Source of the DNA: JBFELU01 sp041551965
GTDB lineage: Bacteria; Actinomycetota; Acidimicrobiia; Spongiisociales; UBA11373
Reading direction: 5' to 3'
NCBI GenBank assembly: GCA_041551965.1
Contig: JBFELU010000001.1
Location: 1 to 64,000 of the forward strand
Length of the DNA: 64,000 nucleotides
Shown: positions 8,207-16,966 of the stretch, one piece after another
Layout: each line of letters opens with the position of its first letter
Numbering within the stretch: position 1 is the first letter of the stretch
Translations under genes and position numbers: made by a program
Notes under the pieces: generated by a model
The model's database searches: none
What the model saw: the letters and a program-made list of their open reading frames with translations, nothing else
Told to the model about the DNA's origin: nothing

Positions 8207-9073
8207 TCATGAGTACCGGTGACGCAGCACCACGTTGCCGTGTCGATCGAGGAGCAGGACGACGTCGCCGTCGTTCGACCACACGGGGTCGTAGCCGCAC
8301 TCCCACCAGAACGTCCCCTCACCGTCGTCGCCGCAACCCGAGCGGAGCGTCACCGTGCCCCCCGGGGCGACGGTGGTCCCGGCGGGGAACACGAACCGAT
8401 GGGACGAGGTCTCATCGCGGATCGTCCATCCTCCGAGGTCGACCGGGCCGGCCCCGTCGTTGCGGAGACGGAGGTACTCGATTCCGGCGTCCCGACCCGG
8501 CGGGTCGTAGGAGATCTCCTCGACCTCCACGATGGCCCCGGTCGCGGCACCGCACGCCTCGGGCTCCCAGAAGCCGAGGCGAGCGGCGTAGGCCACATCC
8601 TCGGCGGCCAAGAAGGTCGCGGCCTCGGGGTGATCGCCGGTCAGGGCGACGGCGTGCCCCTCGGCGACCAGGTCGAGGTTGACGAGACGCCCGGTCTCAT
8701 TCCACAAGTAGGCGAGGACCCTCCCGTAGCGGTCCCTCCCGCCGAGGCCGTCGATCAACACGGGCCCCGAGGTCACCGCCTCGGCCAGAGCCGCTCTCGC
8801 CTCGTCATCCCAGCATTCGTCGCGTTCGGGGGCATTGATACCGAGCAATCGGATCTCGACGACTTCCCCGTCCATTGCGGCCTCGAGGCTGTCGCCGTCG
8901 AGAACCCGCACTTCGGTCGCCGGATCACCGGCGGGACGACGATCGAGGTCCGGTGAAGGCGGTGAGGCCTCGGACGATGTGGGGAACGGGCCGGGTGTGG
9001 TCGGCTCGGTGCCACCGAGGTCACTGCAGGCGGAGAGCATGATGAAGACCGCGATGAGCGCGAGAGGCCTCAC
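8207..9073 (-). CDS. Lipoprotein with staphylococcal-nuclease and lamin-tail domains
   Basis: The product is 288 residues. A lipoprotein signal ends in LSAC with Cys16 as the lipidation site, followed by a Pro/Ser/Thr linker. Residues about 50-170 form a thermonuclease-like domain with the catalytic motifs IRLLGINAPERDE and DRYGRVLAY. The C-terminal 100 residues look like a lamin-tail (LTD) beta-sandwich: EYLRLRNDG, DLGGWTIRDE, FVFPAGTTVAPGG. Such surface nucleases are thought to degrade extracellular nucleic acids. The GTG 9073 start is preceded by a TAGCGT box at leaderless spacing. Confidence 0.9.
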   Translation of the reverse strand: MRPLALIAVFIMLSACSDLGGTEPTTPGPFPTSSEASPPSPDLDRRPAGDPATEVRVLDGDSLEAAMDGEVVEIRLLGINAPERDECWDDEARAALAEAVTSGPVLIDGLGGRDRYGRVLAYLWNETGRLVNLDLVAEGHAVALTGDHPEAATFLAAEDVAYAARLGFWEPEACGAATGAIVEVEEISYDPPGRDAGIEYLRLRNDGAGPVDLGGWTIRDETSSHRFVFPAGTTVAPGGTVTLRSGCGDDGEGTFWWECGYDPVWSNDGDVVLLLDRHGNVVLRHRYS

Positions 9074-9080
9074 GCCCGGG

Positions 9081-9086
9081 ACGCTA
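9081..9086 (-). promoter_or_regulatory. Putative leaderless -10 box TAGCGT
   Basis: On the minus strand TAGCGT ends seven bases before GTG 9073. The rest of the 262-base divergent interval (9074-9335) shows no convincing gene. Confidence 0.4.
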
Positions 9087-9335
9087 CCGCAGGGAAGCCG
9101 GCGATCCCACCCCCGGGACCGCGGGGGACCGGGCGGCGACCATGCCTGCGATCATGACCGGGGACCCCGCCGCCGACTGTGCAGGGACCTGGGAGGGAGG
9201 AGCGCTGGTCGTCGAACGGCGGGGCCTCCCGGGCGTGGCCATCAGCATCGAGTCCGGTTGTGAGCAGACCCGCCGGGCGTGGTTAAAGAACCGTGAATTC
9301 GCCGCCGATGGTCTCGGGAAAGGAGGAGTACCAGG

Positions 9336-10142
9336 ATGCCGTTCGCCAGGGTCAATGGGACGATGCTCTACTACCGCGAGGCCGGTGAGAGCGAGCTCGC
9401 GATCTTCATCCACGGCTTCCCCCTCGACCACTCGATCTGGCTCGATCAGCTCAACGGGCTCGCACACGTCCGGCATTGTGTGGCTCCCGACCTGCGCGGG
9501 TTCGGTCGTTCCGATCCGATCGTCGAGGGGACGCTGACGATGGAGGTGATGGCGGACGACGTGGCCGCCCTCATCGAGGCCCTCGGCGCCACGGAAGCAG
9601 ACATCGTGGGGCTCTCGATGGGGGGTTACGTAGCCCTGGCGCTCTACGAGCTGCGCCCCGCGATGGTGCGAACGCTCACCCTGGTCGACACCCGAGCCTC
9701 AGCCGATTCTCCCGAAGCACGGGCCAACCGCGATGCGCTCATCACGCAGGTGCTGGAGGAAGGGCGTTCCTCCCTCGCTGCAGCGATGCTGGGATCCCTC
9801 CTGGGCCCCCGACCATCGGAGTTCGTGCGGGCCAGGGTCCGCTCCATGATCGAAGGGACCCGCTACGAGACGATCGTGGCTGCGCTGAGCGGCATGCGCG
9901 ACCGATCGGATCGGACCGCACTCCTTCCTCACATCGCCGTGCCGACGATGGTGGCGGTCGGTGAGCACGACACGGTGACCCCGCCGGCTCAGGTGCGGGC
10001 CATGGCCGAGGCCGTGCCCGGGGCCCGGACCTCCGTCATCAAGGGCTCGGGGCATCTCACTCCGATCGAGAAGCCGGACGAGTTCAACTCGGCCGTCATG
10101 GAACTCCTCGAGGGACGGAAGGTCGTGTGGTGGCGGGAGTGA
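9336..10142 (+). CDS. Alpha/beta hydrolase
   Basis: The product is 268 residues. The nucleophile elbow GLSMGG places the catalytic serine near residue 94. The acid is probably the Asp of GEHDTVTPP, and the histidine lies in GSGHLTPIEKP. FIHGFPLDHSIW near residue 28 forms the oxyanion hole. The overall pattern matches 3-oxoadipate enol-lactonase-like and related esterases, but the substrate cannot be told from sequence. An unusually strong AAAGGAGGAG ribosome binding site (9319-9328) precedes ATG 9336. The gene ends four bases before the convergent transporter gene. Confidence 0.87.
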   Translation: MPFARVNGTMLYYREAGESELAIFIHGFPLDHSIWLDQLNGLAHVRHCVAPDLRGFGRSDPIVEGTLTMEVMADDVAALIEALGATEADIVGLSMGGYVALALYELRPAMVRTLTLVDTRASADSPEARANRDALITQVLEEGRSSLAAAMLGSLLGPRPSEFVRARVRSMIEGTRYETIVAALSGMRDRSDRTALLPHIAVPTMVAVGEHDTVTPPAQVRAMAEAVPGARTSVIKGSGHLTPIEKPDEFNSAVMELLEGRKVVWWRE

Positions 10143-10146
10143 TCGG

Positions 10147-12129
10147 CTAACTCCCGGTCGCCGCCTCATCCTCTGCGATCGCCACCCGACGGCCTTCCTC
10201 GACGTCCACTCTCGCCAGCAGCAGGCCGCCCACGACGAAGAACACCACCACCCCCAGGACCGCCGGGCGGCTGCTCCCGAAGAGAGCGACGGCGCCCGCA
10301 AAGATCGCCGGGCCGAGGATCGCCGAGAACTTGGCCATGATCGAGAAGAACCCGAAGAACTCGCCACTCATGCTGGTCGGGGACATCGACGCATAGAGGC
10401 TGCGGCTGAGCGCCTGGCTGCCCCCCTGGACGACGGCGACCAGCCACGCCAGGAACCAGAACTCGATCACGGCATCGAGGAAGAAGCCCCAGACCGCGAT
10501 CACCGCGTACACGACCAGCGCCAGCATGATGGTGTGCTTGGTGTCGAGCCTGTGGAGCAGCGGATCGACCAGCCGGGTGCGGGCCACAGCGAGAGCGACC
10601 AGGAACGACGCCAGTTCGACGATTAGGAGCAGCCCCAGGATGGCGCCGAGATTGCTCTCTCGGACCGGTTCCAGGACCTCGATCGCAGAGAGCCCGATGA
10701 CACTGCCGGTGCTCTCCGGGTCTCGCTCGATGTGATTGGTGATCACCAGGAGGTGTTCTCCGGGCGCTCCGGCGTCGACGACTTCACGTTCCTCAAACCG
10801 TTCCGTCTCGTTGAATCCGTCGACGACCAGCGGTTCGTCATCGTCGTCGAGCACGATCTCGCCGTCGATCTCGATGACGAACGACCCGTGGTCCGGGCCC
10901 CGGCTGTAGGTGATCTCGACCTCTTGTCCGTTGTACCGCAATGCGAGCCGATCACCGGGCCGGCCGGTGAACCCATAGTCGTTGCGGGCGCCGCTGCCGA
11001 GTTCGTCCTCGGGAACGACTGCCCAATCCCCTTCGAGGTCGAACGCCTCGATGCCGTGGGTGTCTTGTCCGACGGCTTCTGCGGTGGGTTCGAAGTCGGC
11101 CCCCGGCCGTCCCACGACCCCGGCATCGAGGGTTCGTGCTCCCACGGCACCGACCAGGGGGAGCGCCACGAGGTTGACGAGCACGAACCCCACGAAGAGG
11201 CGACGACTCCGATTGTGTTCGCCGCCGGGGATGCGCCCGAACACGAGCGTGAACGGGATGCCGACGAATTGCACGAGGAGGAGAGCCAGGATCAATTCCT
11301 CGGCCCCGAAGCCGAGCTCGGCTCCGTAGATGGCGGCCACCCCGATGATCGTCCCGATGCCGTCGTTGTAGATGAGGAAGGCGATCAGGAACTTCAGCAG
11401 CTCCCGGTAGCGGCGGAGACGGCCGAACGTATCGCGGAGACGGGCGATGCTCGCCCGGATGACGGCTCCCTCGGTGCGGCCCGCGGCGGTTGCCGCCGGC
11501 GGCTCGGGAACCCGTCGCAGCACCGGGATCGAGAAGACGGCCCACCATACGGCCACGCTGAGGAACGACAGCCGGGATCCGGGCACCTCGCCCAGCACGA
11601 AGATCATGGCGGCGTTGATCGCCAACAGGATCCCGCCGCCCACGTACCCGATGGCGTACCCCAGCGCCGAAACCCGGTCCTGGTCCTCGGGTCGGGCGAC
11701 GTGGGGAAGGAGGGCGTCGTAGAACACGTTCGCCGCTCCGAACCCGATCCTTCCGAGCACGAACAGCAGCGAGGCGAGCATCCAATCGCCGGATCCGACC
11801 AGGACCAGCAGCCCGGTGGCAACGACCCCGAGGCCGATCGACAGGGCCAGCATGGGTTTCTTGCCGCGCCGGAGATCGGAGATCGTGCCCAGGAGCGGGG
11901 AGAGGATGGCCACGACGAAGAGCGCCACGCTCAGGCCGATCGTCCAGTAGGCCGTGGCCACCGACTCGGAGGGCAGCGTCTCGCCTGCCACACGGCTGTA
12001 GTAGATCGGGAGGACGGCGGCGAGGATCGTCGTTGCAAAGGCCGAGTTGGCCCAGTCGTACATGGTCCAGGCGCGGATTCGCTTTCGATATTCGGTGTCG
12101 TCGACGCCCTGATGGCCCGCCAGCGTCAT
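10147..12129 (-). CDS. UMF1/Atg22-type MFS transporter with inserted extracytoplasmic beta-rich domain
   Basis: The product is 660 residues, over 200 longer than its paralogue at 4232-5512. The N-terminal half opens with RAWTMYDWANSAFATTI, the UMF1 signature. After about nine membrane segments, residues roughly 335-485 form a polar, Asp/Glu-rich, beta-strand insert (for example SFVIEIDGEIVLDDDD and GEHLLVITNHIE) that resembles carbohydrate-binding beta-sandwiches. Membrane segments then resume at about 492. The insert probably faces outside and may bind or capture the substrate; this is inference. AGAGGGAG before ATG 12129 is a good ribosome binding site, and TAGCCT lies further upstream. Confidence 0.85.
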   Translation of the reverse strand: MTLAGHQGVDDTEYRKRIRAWTMYDWANSAFATTILAAVLPIYYSRVAGETLPSESVATAYWTIGLSVALFVVAILSPLLGTISDLRRGKKPMLALSIGLGVVATGLLVLVGSGDWMLASLLFVLGRIGFGAANVFYDALLPHVARPEDQDRVSALGYAIGYVGGGILLAINAAMIFVLGEVPGSRLSFLSVAVWWAVFSIPVLRRVPEPPAATAAGRTEGAVIRASIARLRDTFGRLRRYRELLKFLIAFLIYNDGIGTIIGVAAIYGAELGFGAEELILALLLVQFVGIPFTLVFGRIPGGEHNRSRRLFVGFVLVNLVALPLVGAVGARTLDAGVVGRPGADFEPTAEAVGQDTHGIEAFDLEGDWAVVPEDELGSGARNDYGFTGRPGDRLALRYNGQEVEITYSRGPDHGSFVIEIDGEIVLDDDDEPLVVDGFNETERFEEREVVDAGAPGEHLLVITNHIERDPESTGSVIGLSAIEVLEPVRESNLGAILGLLLIVELASFLVALAVARTRLVDPLLHRLDTKHTIMLALVVYAVIAVWGFFLDAVIEFWFLAWLVAVVQGGSQALSRSLYASMSPTSMSGEFFGFFSIMAKFSAILGPAIFAGAVALFGSSRPAVLGVVVFFVVGGLLLARVDVEEGRRVAIAEDEAATGS

Positions 12130-12188
12130 CGGTCTCCCTCTTCGTTCCGCATCAGGCTAGGACCGGGAGCCTTGCCTCGCCGGGGCGA

Positions 12189-12194
12189 TATGCT
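12189..12194 (+). promoter_or_regulatory. Putative leaderless -10 box TATGCT
   Basis: TATGCT ends eight bases before the GTG 12203 start of the sugar dehydrogenase gene, in the 73-base divergent interval. Confidence 0.45.
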
Positions 12195-12202
12195 CCCGGG
12201 CC

Positions 12203-13468
12203 GTGAAGCGGGTGTCGTTCCTGGTTGCCGTGGTTTGGGGCGTCGCCGCCTGTGGGGGTGATGCCCTCCCCGACACCTCGGTCACGTCGGTCCCGGCCGT
12301 CGGTCCCGGGACGACCTCGTCGACCGCCCCGGCCTCGACCGCTCCGTCGGCGGCGGCGTCCGCCGGGACCCAGTCGCCCCCGACGACCGCCCCATCGCCG
12401 ACTGCACCGTTCGCGGGGCTGGGCCTCGAGACGATCACCGGGGGTCTCGACCTCCCGGTGTTTGCGACGTCGCCGCCGGGGGACGATCGGTTGTTCGTGG
12501 TCGAGAAGCCGGGCCGGATTCGCATCGTTCGCGACGGGGGGCTCGCTCCCGAGCCGTTCGTGGACCTCACGGCTCAGGTCCGTGCCGACGGATTGGAACA
12601 GGGACTGTTGGGCTTGGCGTTCCATCCGGGATTTGCAGCCAACGGCCGGGTCTTCGTCTTCTACACGGACCGCGGGGGCGCGACCACCATCGCCGAACTG
12701 CACGCCTCGGGAGACCGAGCCGATCCGGGGACATTGCAGGTCCTGCTCAGCGATCCCCAGCCCGCCGCCAATCACAACGGCGGCATGCTCGAGTTCGGGA
12801 CGGACGGCTACCTCTATGTGGCACTCGGGGATGGGGGAGGCGCCAACGACCAATTCGGCAACGGGCAACGGCCCGACACGAGGTTGGGTGCTCTGCTGCG
12901 GATCGACGTCGACGGCGGTGAGCCTTATGTGGTCCCTCCCGACAACCCGTTCGTCGAAGGCGGCGGCTCGCCGGAGGTCTGGGCCTTCGGATTGCGTAAC
13001 CCGTGGCGCATTGCCATCGATCCGGCCGACGGACTCCTCTACATCGGTGACGTCGGTCAAGACCGGTGGGAGGAGATCATCGTCGTGCCGGCGAACCTCG
13101 GCGGCCTCAATCACGGCTGGCCGGTCATGGAGGGGTTCGACTGCTTCCGTTCCGACGAATGCGATCCCACCGGACTGGTGTTTCCCGAACTCGCCTACGG
13201 GCACGGCGAGGGTTGCTCGGTGATCGGGGGCTTCGTCTACCGCGGCTCCGAGATCCCGGAACTCGACGGCCACTACTTCTACGGGGACTGGTGCGGCCGC
13301 TGGGTCCGCTCGTTCCGCCGCACCGACGCCGGCATCACCGACGAGCGCGATTGGAGCGAGGACCTCGGCGACGTCGGTCAGATTCTCTCGTTCGGGCGGG
13401 ACGGCGTTGGAGAGCTCTACATCCTCACCCAGGAGGGATTGATCCACCGCATCGTTGCGGACCGCTGA
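12203..13468 (+). CDS. PQQ-dependent sugar dehydrogenase-like lipoprotein (Asd/GSDH beta-propeller)
   Basis: The product is 421 residues. It starts with a lipoprotein signal ending VAAC (Cys17), then a Ser/Thr/Pro/Ala linker to about residue 72. The rest is a GSDH six-bladed propeller: LGLAFHPGFAANGRVFVFYT, HNGGMLEFGTDGYLYVALGDGG, FGLRNPWRIAID and GDVGQDRWEE are diagnostic. Soluble aldose sugar dehydrogenases of this type oxidise sugars outside the membrane using pyrroloquinoline quinone, with His and Arg near the cofactor. No PQQ synthesis genes are in the window. It is divergent from the MFS transporter with the sugar-binding-like insert, which is suggestive. Confidence 0.9.
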   Translation: MKRVSFLVAVVWGVAACGGDALPDTSVTSVPAVGPGTTSSTAPASTAPSAAASAGTQSPPTTAPSPTAPFAGLGLETITGGLDLPVFATSPPGDDRLFVVEKPGRIRIVRDGGLAPEPFVDLTAQVRADGLEQGLLGLAFHPGFAANGRVFVFYTDRGGATTIAELHASGDRADPGTLQVLLSDPQPAANHNGGMLEFGTDGYLYVALGDGGGANDQFGNGQRPDTRLGALLRIDVDGGEPYVVPPDNPFVEGGGSPEVWAFGLRNPWRIAIDPADGLLYIGDVGQDRWEEIIVVPANLGGLNHGWPVMEGFDCFRSDECDPTGLVFPELAYGHGEGCSVIGGFVYRGSEIPELDGHYFYGDWCGRWVRSFRRTDAGITDERDWSEDLGDVGQILSFGRDGVGELYILTQEGLIHRIVADR

Positions 13469-13480
13469 GATCCGGGGGGC

Positions 13481-14257
13481 TCAGAGGAAGAGGCGGTAGC
13501 CGTCGAGGAAGCGGACGGCGGTCGGGCCGGTGACTTCGAGTTCCCCGGCGGGGATCTTCCCCGCTCGGCCCGATGCGGCGGCCAGAAAGGCGAGTCCGGC
13601 GCCCACGATCCGATCCCCGGTCTCGGGTGCGTACGGCTCGAGTCCGCCCCGGCCCCCGGCGACGACAAGGTCGCCGCCTTCGCCGTCGATCTCCAGTCGA
13701 ATCCTCGATCCCTCGCTCAGGCCGGCCTGCTTCACGGCTCCCCAGCCCGAGAGCCGGATCGCTCGCGCCACCACGAGGCGAGAGGCCGTCGGTTCGTCGG
13801 TCGAGTCGATGTGGAGCCCGAGAGCCTGCCGGAGGTCGAGCAGATGCACGTAGACGTCGGCGAGGCGCATCTCCGCCGCATGCCGAGCCGGCACCATGCC
13901 TACTGGGGAGGGGGCCGGTTCATCCCAGGCCTCGTCGCTGCGATCCTCGGCCGCCTGCAGTGACAGCTGCGAAGCCACCCGGATCTCCTCGACCACCGCG
14001 GCGTGCGGCAGCGCCCTCCGGGCGGCGACCCCCTCCTCGGTGAGGCGATGGAGGCCTCGGTGGGCATCGGGGTCGAAGTCGGGTGGCGTCGGGGGCTGGT
14101 CGAAACCGTGAGCGAGACCTTCGAGGTGGGCGAGGTGGGCGGCGACATCGTGGACATCCCACCCGTCGCACGGAGTCGGCGCCGCCCAGTCGGGGTCGTC
14201 GTCGAGCGCGGCGATGACCCCCGACCACGCCTCACGCAGTCCCACGATCAGGTCCAT
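13481..14257 (-). CDS. Maleylpyruvate isomerase-fold (DinB-like, TIGR03083-type) protein
   Basis: The product is 258 residues. The N-terminal helical bundle has the pattern DWAAPTPCDGWDVHDVAAHLAHLEG, with the conserved W-x-V-x-D-V-x-x-H of mycothiol-dependent maleylpyruvate isomerase-type proteins. A second metal-ligand region is EMRLADVYVHLLDLRQAL. A C-terminal SCP-like alpha/beta domain follows (RIRLEIDGEGGDLVVAG). Members are usually thiol-dependent S-transferases or of unknown function. ATG 14257 follows a TAGCCT box by eight bases. It is divergent from nurA, with only 61 bases between the starts. Confidence 0.84.
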   Translation of the reverse strand: MDLIVGLREAWSGVIAALDDDPDWAAPTPCDGWDVHDVAAHLAHLEGLAHGFDQPPTPPDFDPDAHRGLHRLTEEGVAARRALPHAAVVEEIRVASQLSLQAAEDRSDEAWDEPAPSPVGMVPARHAAEMRLADVYVHLLDLRQALGLHIDSTDEPTASRLVVARAIRLSGWGAVKQAGLSEGSRIRLEIDGEGGDLVVAGGRGGLEPYAPETGDRIVGAGLAFLAAASGRAGKIPAGELEVTGPTAVRFLDGYRLFL

Positions 14258-14265
14258 GTTCGAGC

Positions 14266-14271
14266 AGGCTA
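14266..14271 (-). promoter_or_regulatory. Putative leaderless -10 box TAGCCT
   Basis: On the minus strand TAGCCT ends eight bases before ATG 14257. It pairs with the opposite box at 14305-14310 in one compact divergent promoter. Confidence 0.45.
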
Positions 14272-14304
14272 TCGAACCTGCCCGGGCTCGTCGCACCCTC
14301 TCGC

Positions 14305-14310
14305 TACCAT
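14305..14310 (+). promoter_or_regulatory. Putative leaderless -10 box TACCAT for the nurA operon
   Basis: TACCAT ends eight bases before ATG 14319 with no ribosome binding site between. It would drive the nurA-herA-sbcD-sbcC run. Confidence 0.45.
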
Positions 14311-14318
14311 CGCAGCCC

Positions 14319-15257
14319 ATGGCCCGCCTGCACGTGGAGGGATGGGCTCCCGAGTACGGGGCCTCCGTCGAGCCGTTCGAAGACCTCGCTCCCACCGAGG
14401 GGTCTGTCGATCTCGACGTGGAAGATCGCCCCTGGGAACCGGTGGTCGCCGAGGCGTCGGACATTCCCGAGGTGTGCTTCGTCGACGGAGTCCGCCGCGT
14501 GGATGCCCGCCTGGTGCTCGACGACGAGGGAGGCCCGGTACCGGGGATCGCCGGCTCCTTCGGGGTCGGTTGCGTGACCTGGGATCGCAGGGCTCGTCGC
14601 TCCGAGGTCACCGAGGCCGAAGTGCGCCGGCTGGCGATCCTGGCGAGTGGCCGGGCGGTGGCGATGCCGGACACCGGGCCGAGCGTGACCTACGAGGTCC
14701 AGTCGATTGCCGACACCGATCCGGCCTCACTGGTGCGACAGTTCCATGGGGCCATGCGGCGGGCGGAGGCCGGCCTGGCCGAGCGCCTCGCCGCCGCAGG
14801 GAAGTTCGTGATCGCCGACGGGCCCCTGTACGAGACGACCCCGGCCCAGAAGATCGGGTACATCAAGAGCCACCGGGTCTCGTACCTGGGTCCGGAAGCG
14901 GGCTCGATCATCGCCGCCTTGGAGCCGGGGCAACGAACGCCGCTCTTCACCATCAAGGGCTACGAGCGCTACTCGTGGTATCTCAGGCTGGCGCGGGCCC
15001 CGGGGGGCCACTCGTGGAGCGGCATCGTCCGCTGCGAGGCCTCGGCCTCGATGGGTGTCACCGACGCGGCCCTCCTGGCCGACCGGGCGGCCGGGATGCT
15101 GCCCGCGGTGGCTTCCGAGGCCCATCGCGACCCGAGGGCCCCGCAGAACTTGGTGCCCATCGCCGGTCTGGAGCGCCATCTCCGTCACTTGCTGGGTGAC
15201 TCAGGCCTGGTGCTGCGTCGCCTGCGGGCGGCCCTTGCCGGGGGGGTGGCGGCGTGA
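14319..15257 (+). CDS. nurA: NurA-domain nuclease
   Basis: The product is about 312 residues. CFVDGVRRVDARLV near residue 54 carries the conserved aspartate (about Asp56) of the NurA RNase H-like nuclease core. FVIADGPLY near 165 and TIKGYERYSWYLRLA near 210 match later motifs. NurA resects DNA ends with the hexameric HerA motor in archaea and some bacteria. It is followed with a 4-base overlap by the HerA-like gene and then sbcD and sbcC, which strongly supports the assignment. Confidence 0.85.
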   Translation: MARLHVEGWAPEYGASVEPFEDLAPTEGSVDLDVEDRPWEPVVAEASDIPEVCFVDGVRRVDARLVLDDEGGPVPGIAGSFGVGCVTWDRRARRSEVTEAEVRRLAILASGRAVAMPDTGPSVTYEVQSIADTDPASLVRQFHGAMRRAEAGLAERLAAAGKFVIADGPLYETTPAQKIGYIKSHRVSYLGPEAGSIIAALEPGQRTPLFTIKGYERYSWYLRLARAPGGHSWSGIVRCEASASMGVTDAALLADRAAGMLPAVASEAHRDPRAPQNLVPIAGLERHLRHLLGDSGLVLRRLRAALAGGVAA

Positions 15258-16966
15258 CCGGCGGCGTGGGACGGGTGATCGGCCACCAGCACACCTCGAC
15301 TCGCGAGTTCCGGGTGATCCTCGACGAGACGTCGTACCTCCAACTCGACGACCTGGTGGTGGTCGCCACCAACGTGCCCGGCGCCGGTGAGGTCCGCACC
15401 TACGGGATCGTGACCGAGGCCGAGGCACTGCTCGAGGGAGCGTCCTACGAATCGGACACCCTTCGGATCGCCGCGGAAGGAAGCATGCCGGGCGCCCTGG
15501 TGCGCTCCGCCCGAGTGGCGATCACCCGGGTCGATCCCGAATTGTGGGTGGCTCCGGACCCGGGTGGCGTGGTGGAGCGGGCCGCAGGCGAGGAGCGCCG
15601 CAAGGCCCTCTACGCCGACGAGATGGATCGACCGCTCCCGGTCGGGCTGGGACGCGATGGAGAGCCGGTGCCAGTGGACTTGGACTTCTTCGACGGCCGC
15701 AAGGGCGGCCACATGTCCATCTCCGGGATCAGTGGGGTGGCGACCAAGACCTCGTTCGCTCTCTTCTTCCTCCGCATGCTGACGGCCCGCAGGGACATCG
15801 TCGGCGACGCCGCCGAGAACCTCCGGGTCGTCGTGTTCAACGTCAAGGGCGAGGATCTCCTCTGGCTCGACAAACCGAACCGTTTCTTCACGGACGAGGC
15901 CGCCGCACGGTGGTCGCGCCTCGGCGTGGAACCGGGCCCTTTCCCCTCGGTGTCGATCTGGGCACCGCCCCGGACCAGGAGCGGCGATGTGGTGATTCCC
16001 GACACCGGGGGTCGGCAGGACGTTTCCGTGTTTGCGTGGACGCCTCGTGAGTTCGTCGACGAGGCCCTGCTGCGGTTCCTCTTCACCGACGCCGGTGACA
16101 CACGGAGCCAGGTGGCGTTCATCGCGGAGAGAGTCGAGGCCCAGCTACGCCGGTGGGCCGTCGACGTGGTCGGGGAACCGGGAGCGATCGTGCTGCGCGA
16201 CCCGCGCGAAGGGCATCGCAAGGGGGAGGCAGTCCAACCGACCGCGGGGGAGCGGGTGATCCGCTCACTGCGCGACCTGGTGGCGGCAATCGAGGAATTC
16301 GTCGATCCGATCGACGACGAGCCTCTCGGATCGTGGACGGGACGAGTGCTGCCGGGTACCGCCTCTGCCTTCATGCGTCGTCTCCACGCCGCCGAGCACC
16401 GATTGGGGCAGTTGATCCAGGCCGGCGACAGCAGGCGCATCGATCGCTCGACTGCTCAGGTGACCGTGGTGGGAATCCAGTCCCTCCACGACCTCGGCCA
16501 GCGCTTCGTCGTCGGTGCCCTCCTCAAGGAGTTGTTCGACCACAAGGAGCGAACCGGGCAACGGTTCCCTTTGTCCGTCGTGGTCCTCGACGAACTCAAC
16601 AAGTACGCCCCCCGGGAGGGACAGAGCCCGATCAAGGACATGCTGGTGGACATCGCCCAGCGGGGCCGGTCGCTCGGCGTGTTGCTGGTCGGCGCGCAAC
16701 AGACGGCATCCCGGGTGGCCCCCGAAGTGCTCGAGAACGCCGCGGTGCGGGTCTCGGGGCGGCTGGATGCCGCCGAGGCGGAGCGCGCCGAGTACGGCTG
16801 GATGCTTCCTTCGACGCGGGCGCGCGCCCGGCTGCTGAAACCGGGGACGATGGTCGTGTCGCAGCCCTCGATCCCGGTGCCGGTCGTGGTCGATTTCCCC
16901 TTCCCGCCGTGGGCGACGCGGAAGGAGGAGGTCGCCGAGAACGACGACCCGTTTGCCGGTCTCTAG
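15254..16966 (+). CDS. herA: HerA-like hexameric DNA-translocase ATPase (DUF87 family)
   Basis: The product is 570 residues. An N-terminal HAS-barrel-like beta domain (about 1-110) precedes a RecA-type ATPase. The Walker A equivalent, GISGVATKTS with Lys165, has Thr where most P-loops have Gly before Lys. The Walker B is SVVVLDELNKYAP near 440. RGRSLGVLLVGAQQTASRV and the arginine-rich C-terminal part fit HerA/FtsK-like motors. The usual role is pumping DNA into NurA during end resection. GTG 15254 overlaps the nurA stop by 4 bases, and sbcD follows directly. Confidence 0.85.
   Translation: MTGGVGRVIGHQHTSTREFRVILDETSYLQLDDLVVVATNVPGAGEVRTYGIVTEAEALLEGASYESDTLRIAAEGSMPGALVRSARVAITRVDPELWVAPDPGGVVERAAGEERRKALYADEMDRPLPVGLGRDGEPVPVDLDFFDGRKGGHMSISGISGVATKTSFALFFLRMLTARRDIVGDAAENLRVVVFNVKGEDLLWLDKPNRFFTDEAAARWSRLGVEPGPFPSVSIWAPPRTRSGDVVIPDTGGRQDVSVFAWTPREFVDEALLRFLFTDAGDTRSQVAFIAERVEAQLRRWAVDVVGEPGAIVLRDPREGHRKGEAVQPTAGERVIRSLRDLVAAIEEFVDPIDDEPLGSWTGRVLPGTASAFMRRLHAAEHRLGQLIQAGDSRRIDRSTAQVTVVGIQSLHDLGQRFVVGALLKELFDHKERTGQRFPLSVVVLDELNKYAPREGQSPIKDMLVDIAQRGRSLGVLLVGAQQTASRVAPEVLENAAVRVSGRLDAAEAERAEYGWMLPSTRARARLLKPGTMVVSQPSIPVPVVVDFPFPPWATRKEEVAENDDPFAGL

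Noticed and set aside
9142..9537. A plus-strand frame in the 9074-9335 interval running into the hydrolase gene
   Set aside because: It overlaps the hydrolase by about 200 bases in another frame, has no ribosome binding site and no recognisable pattern.
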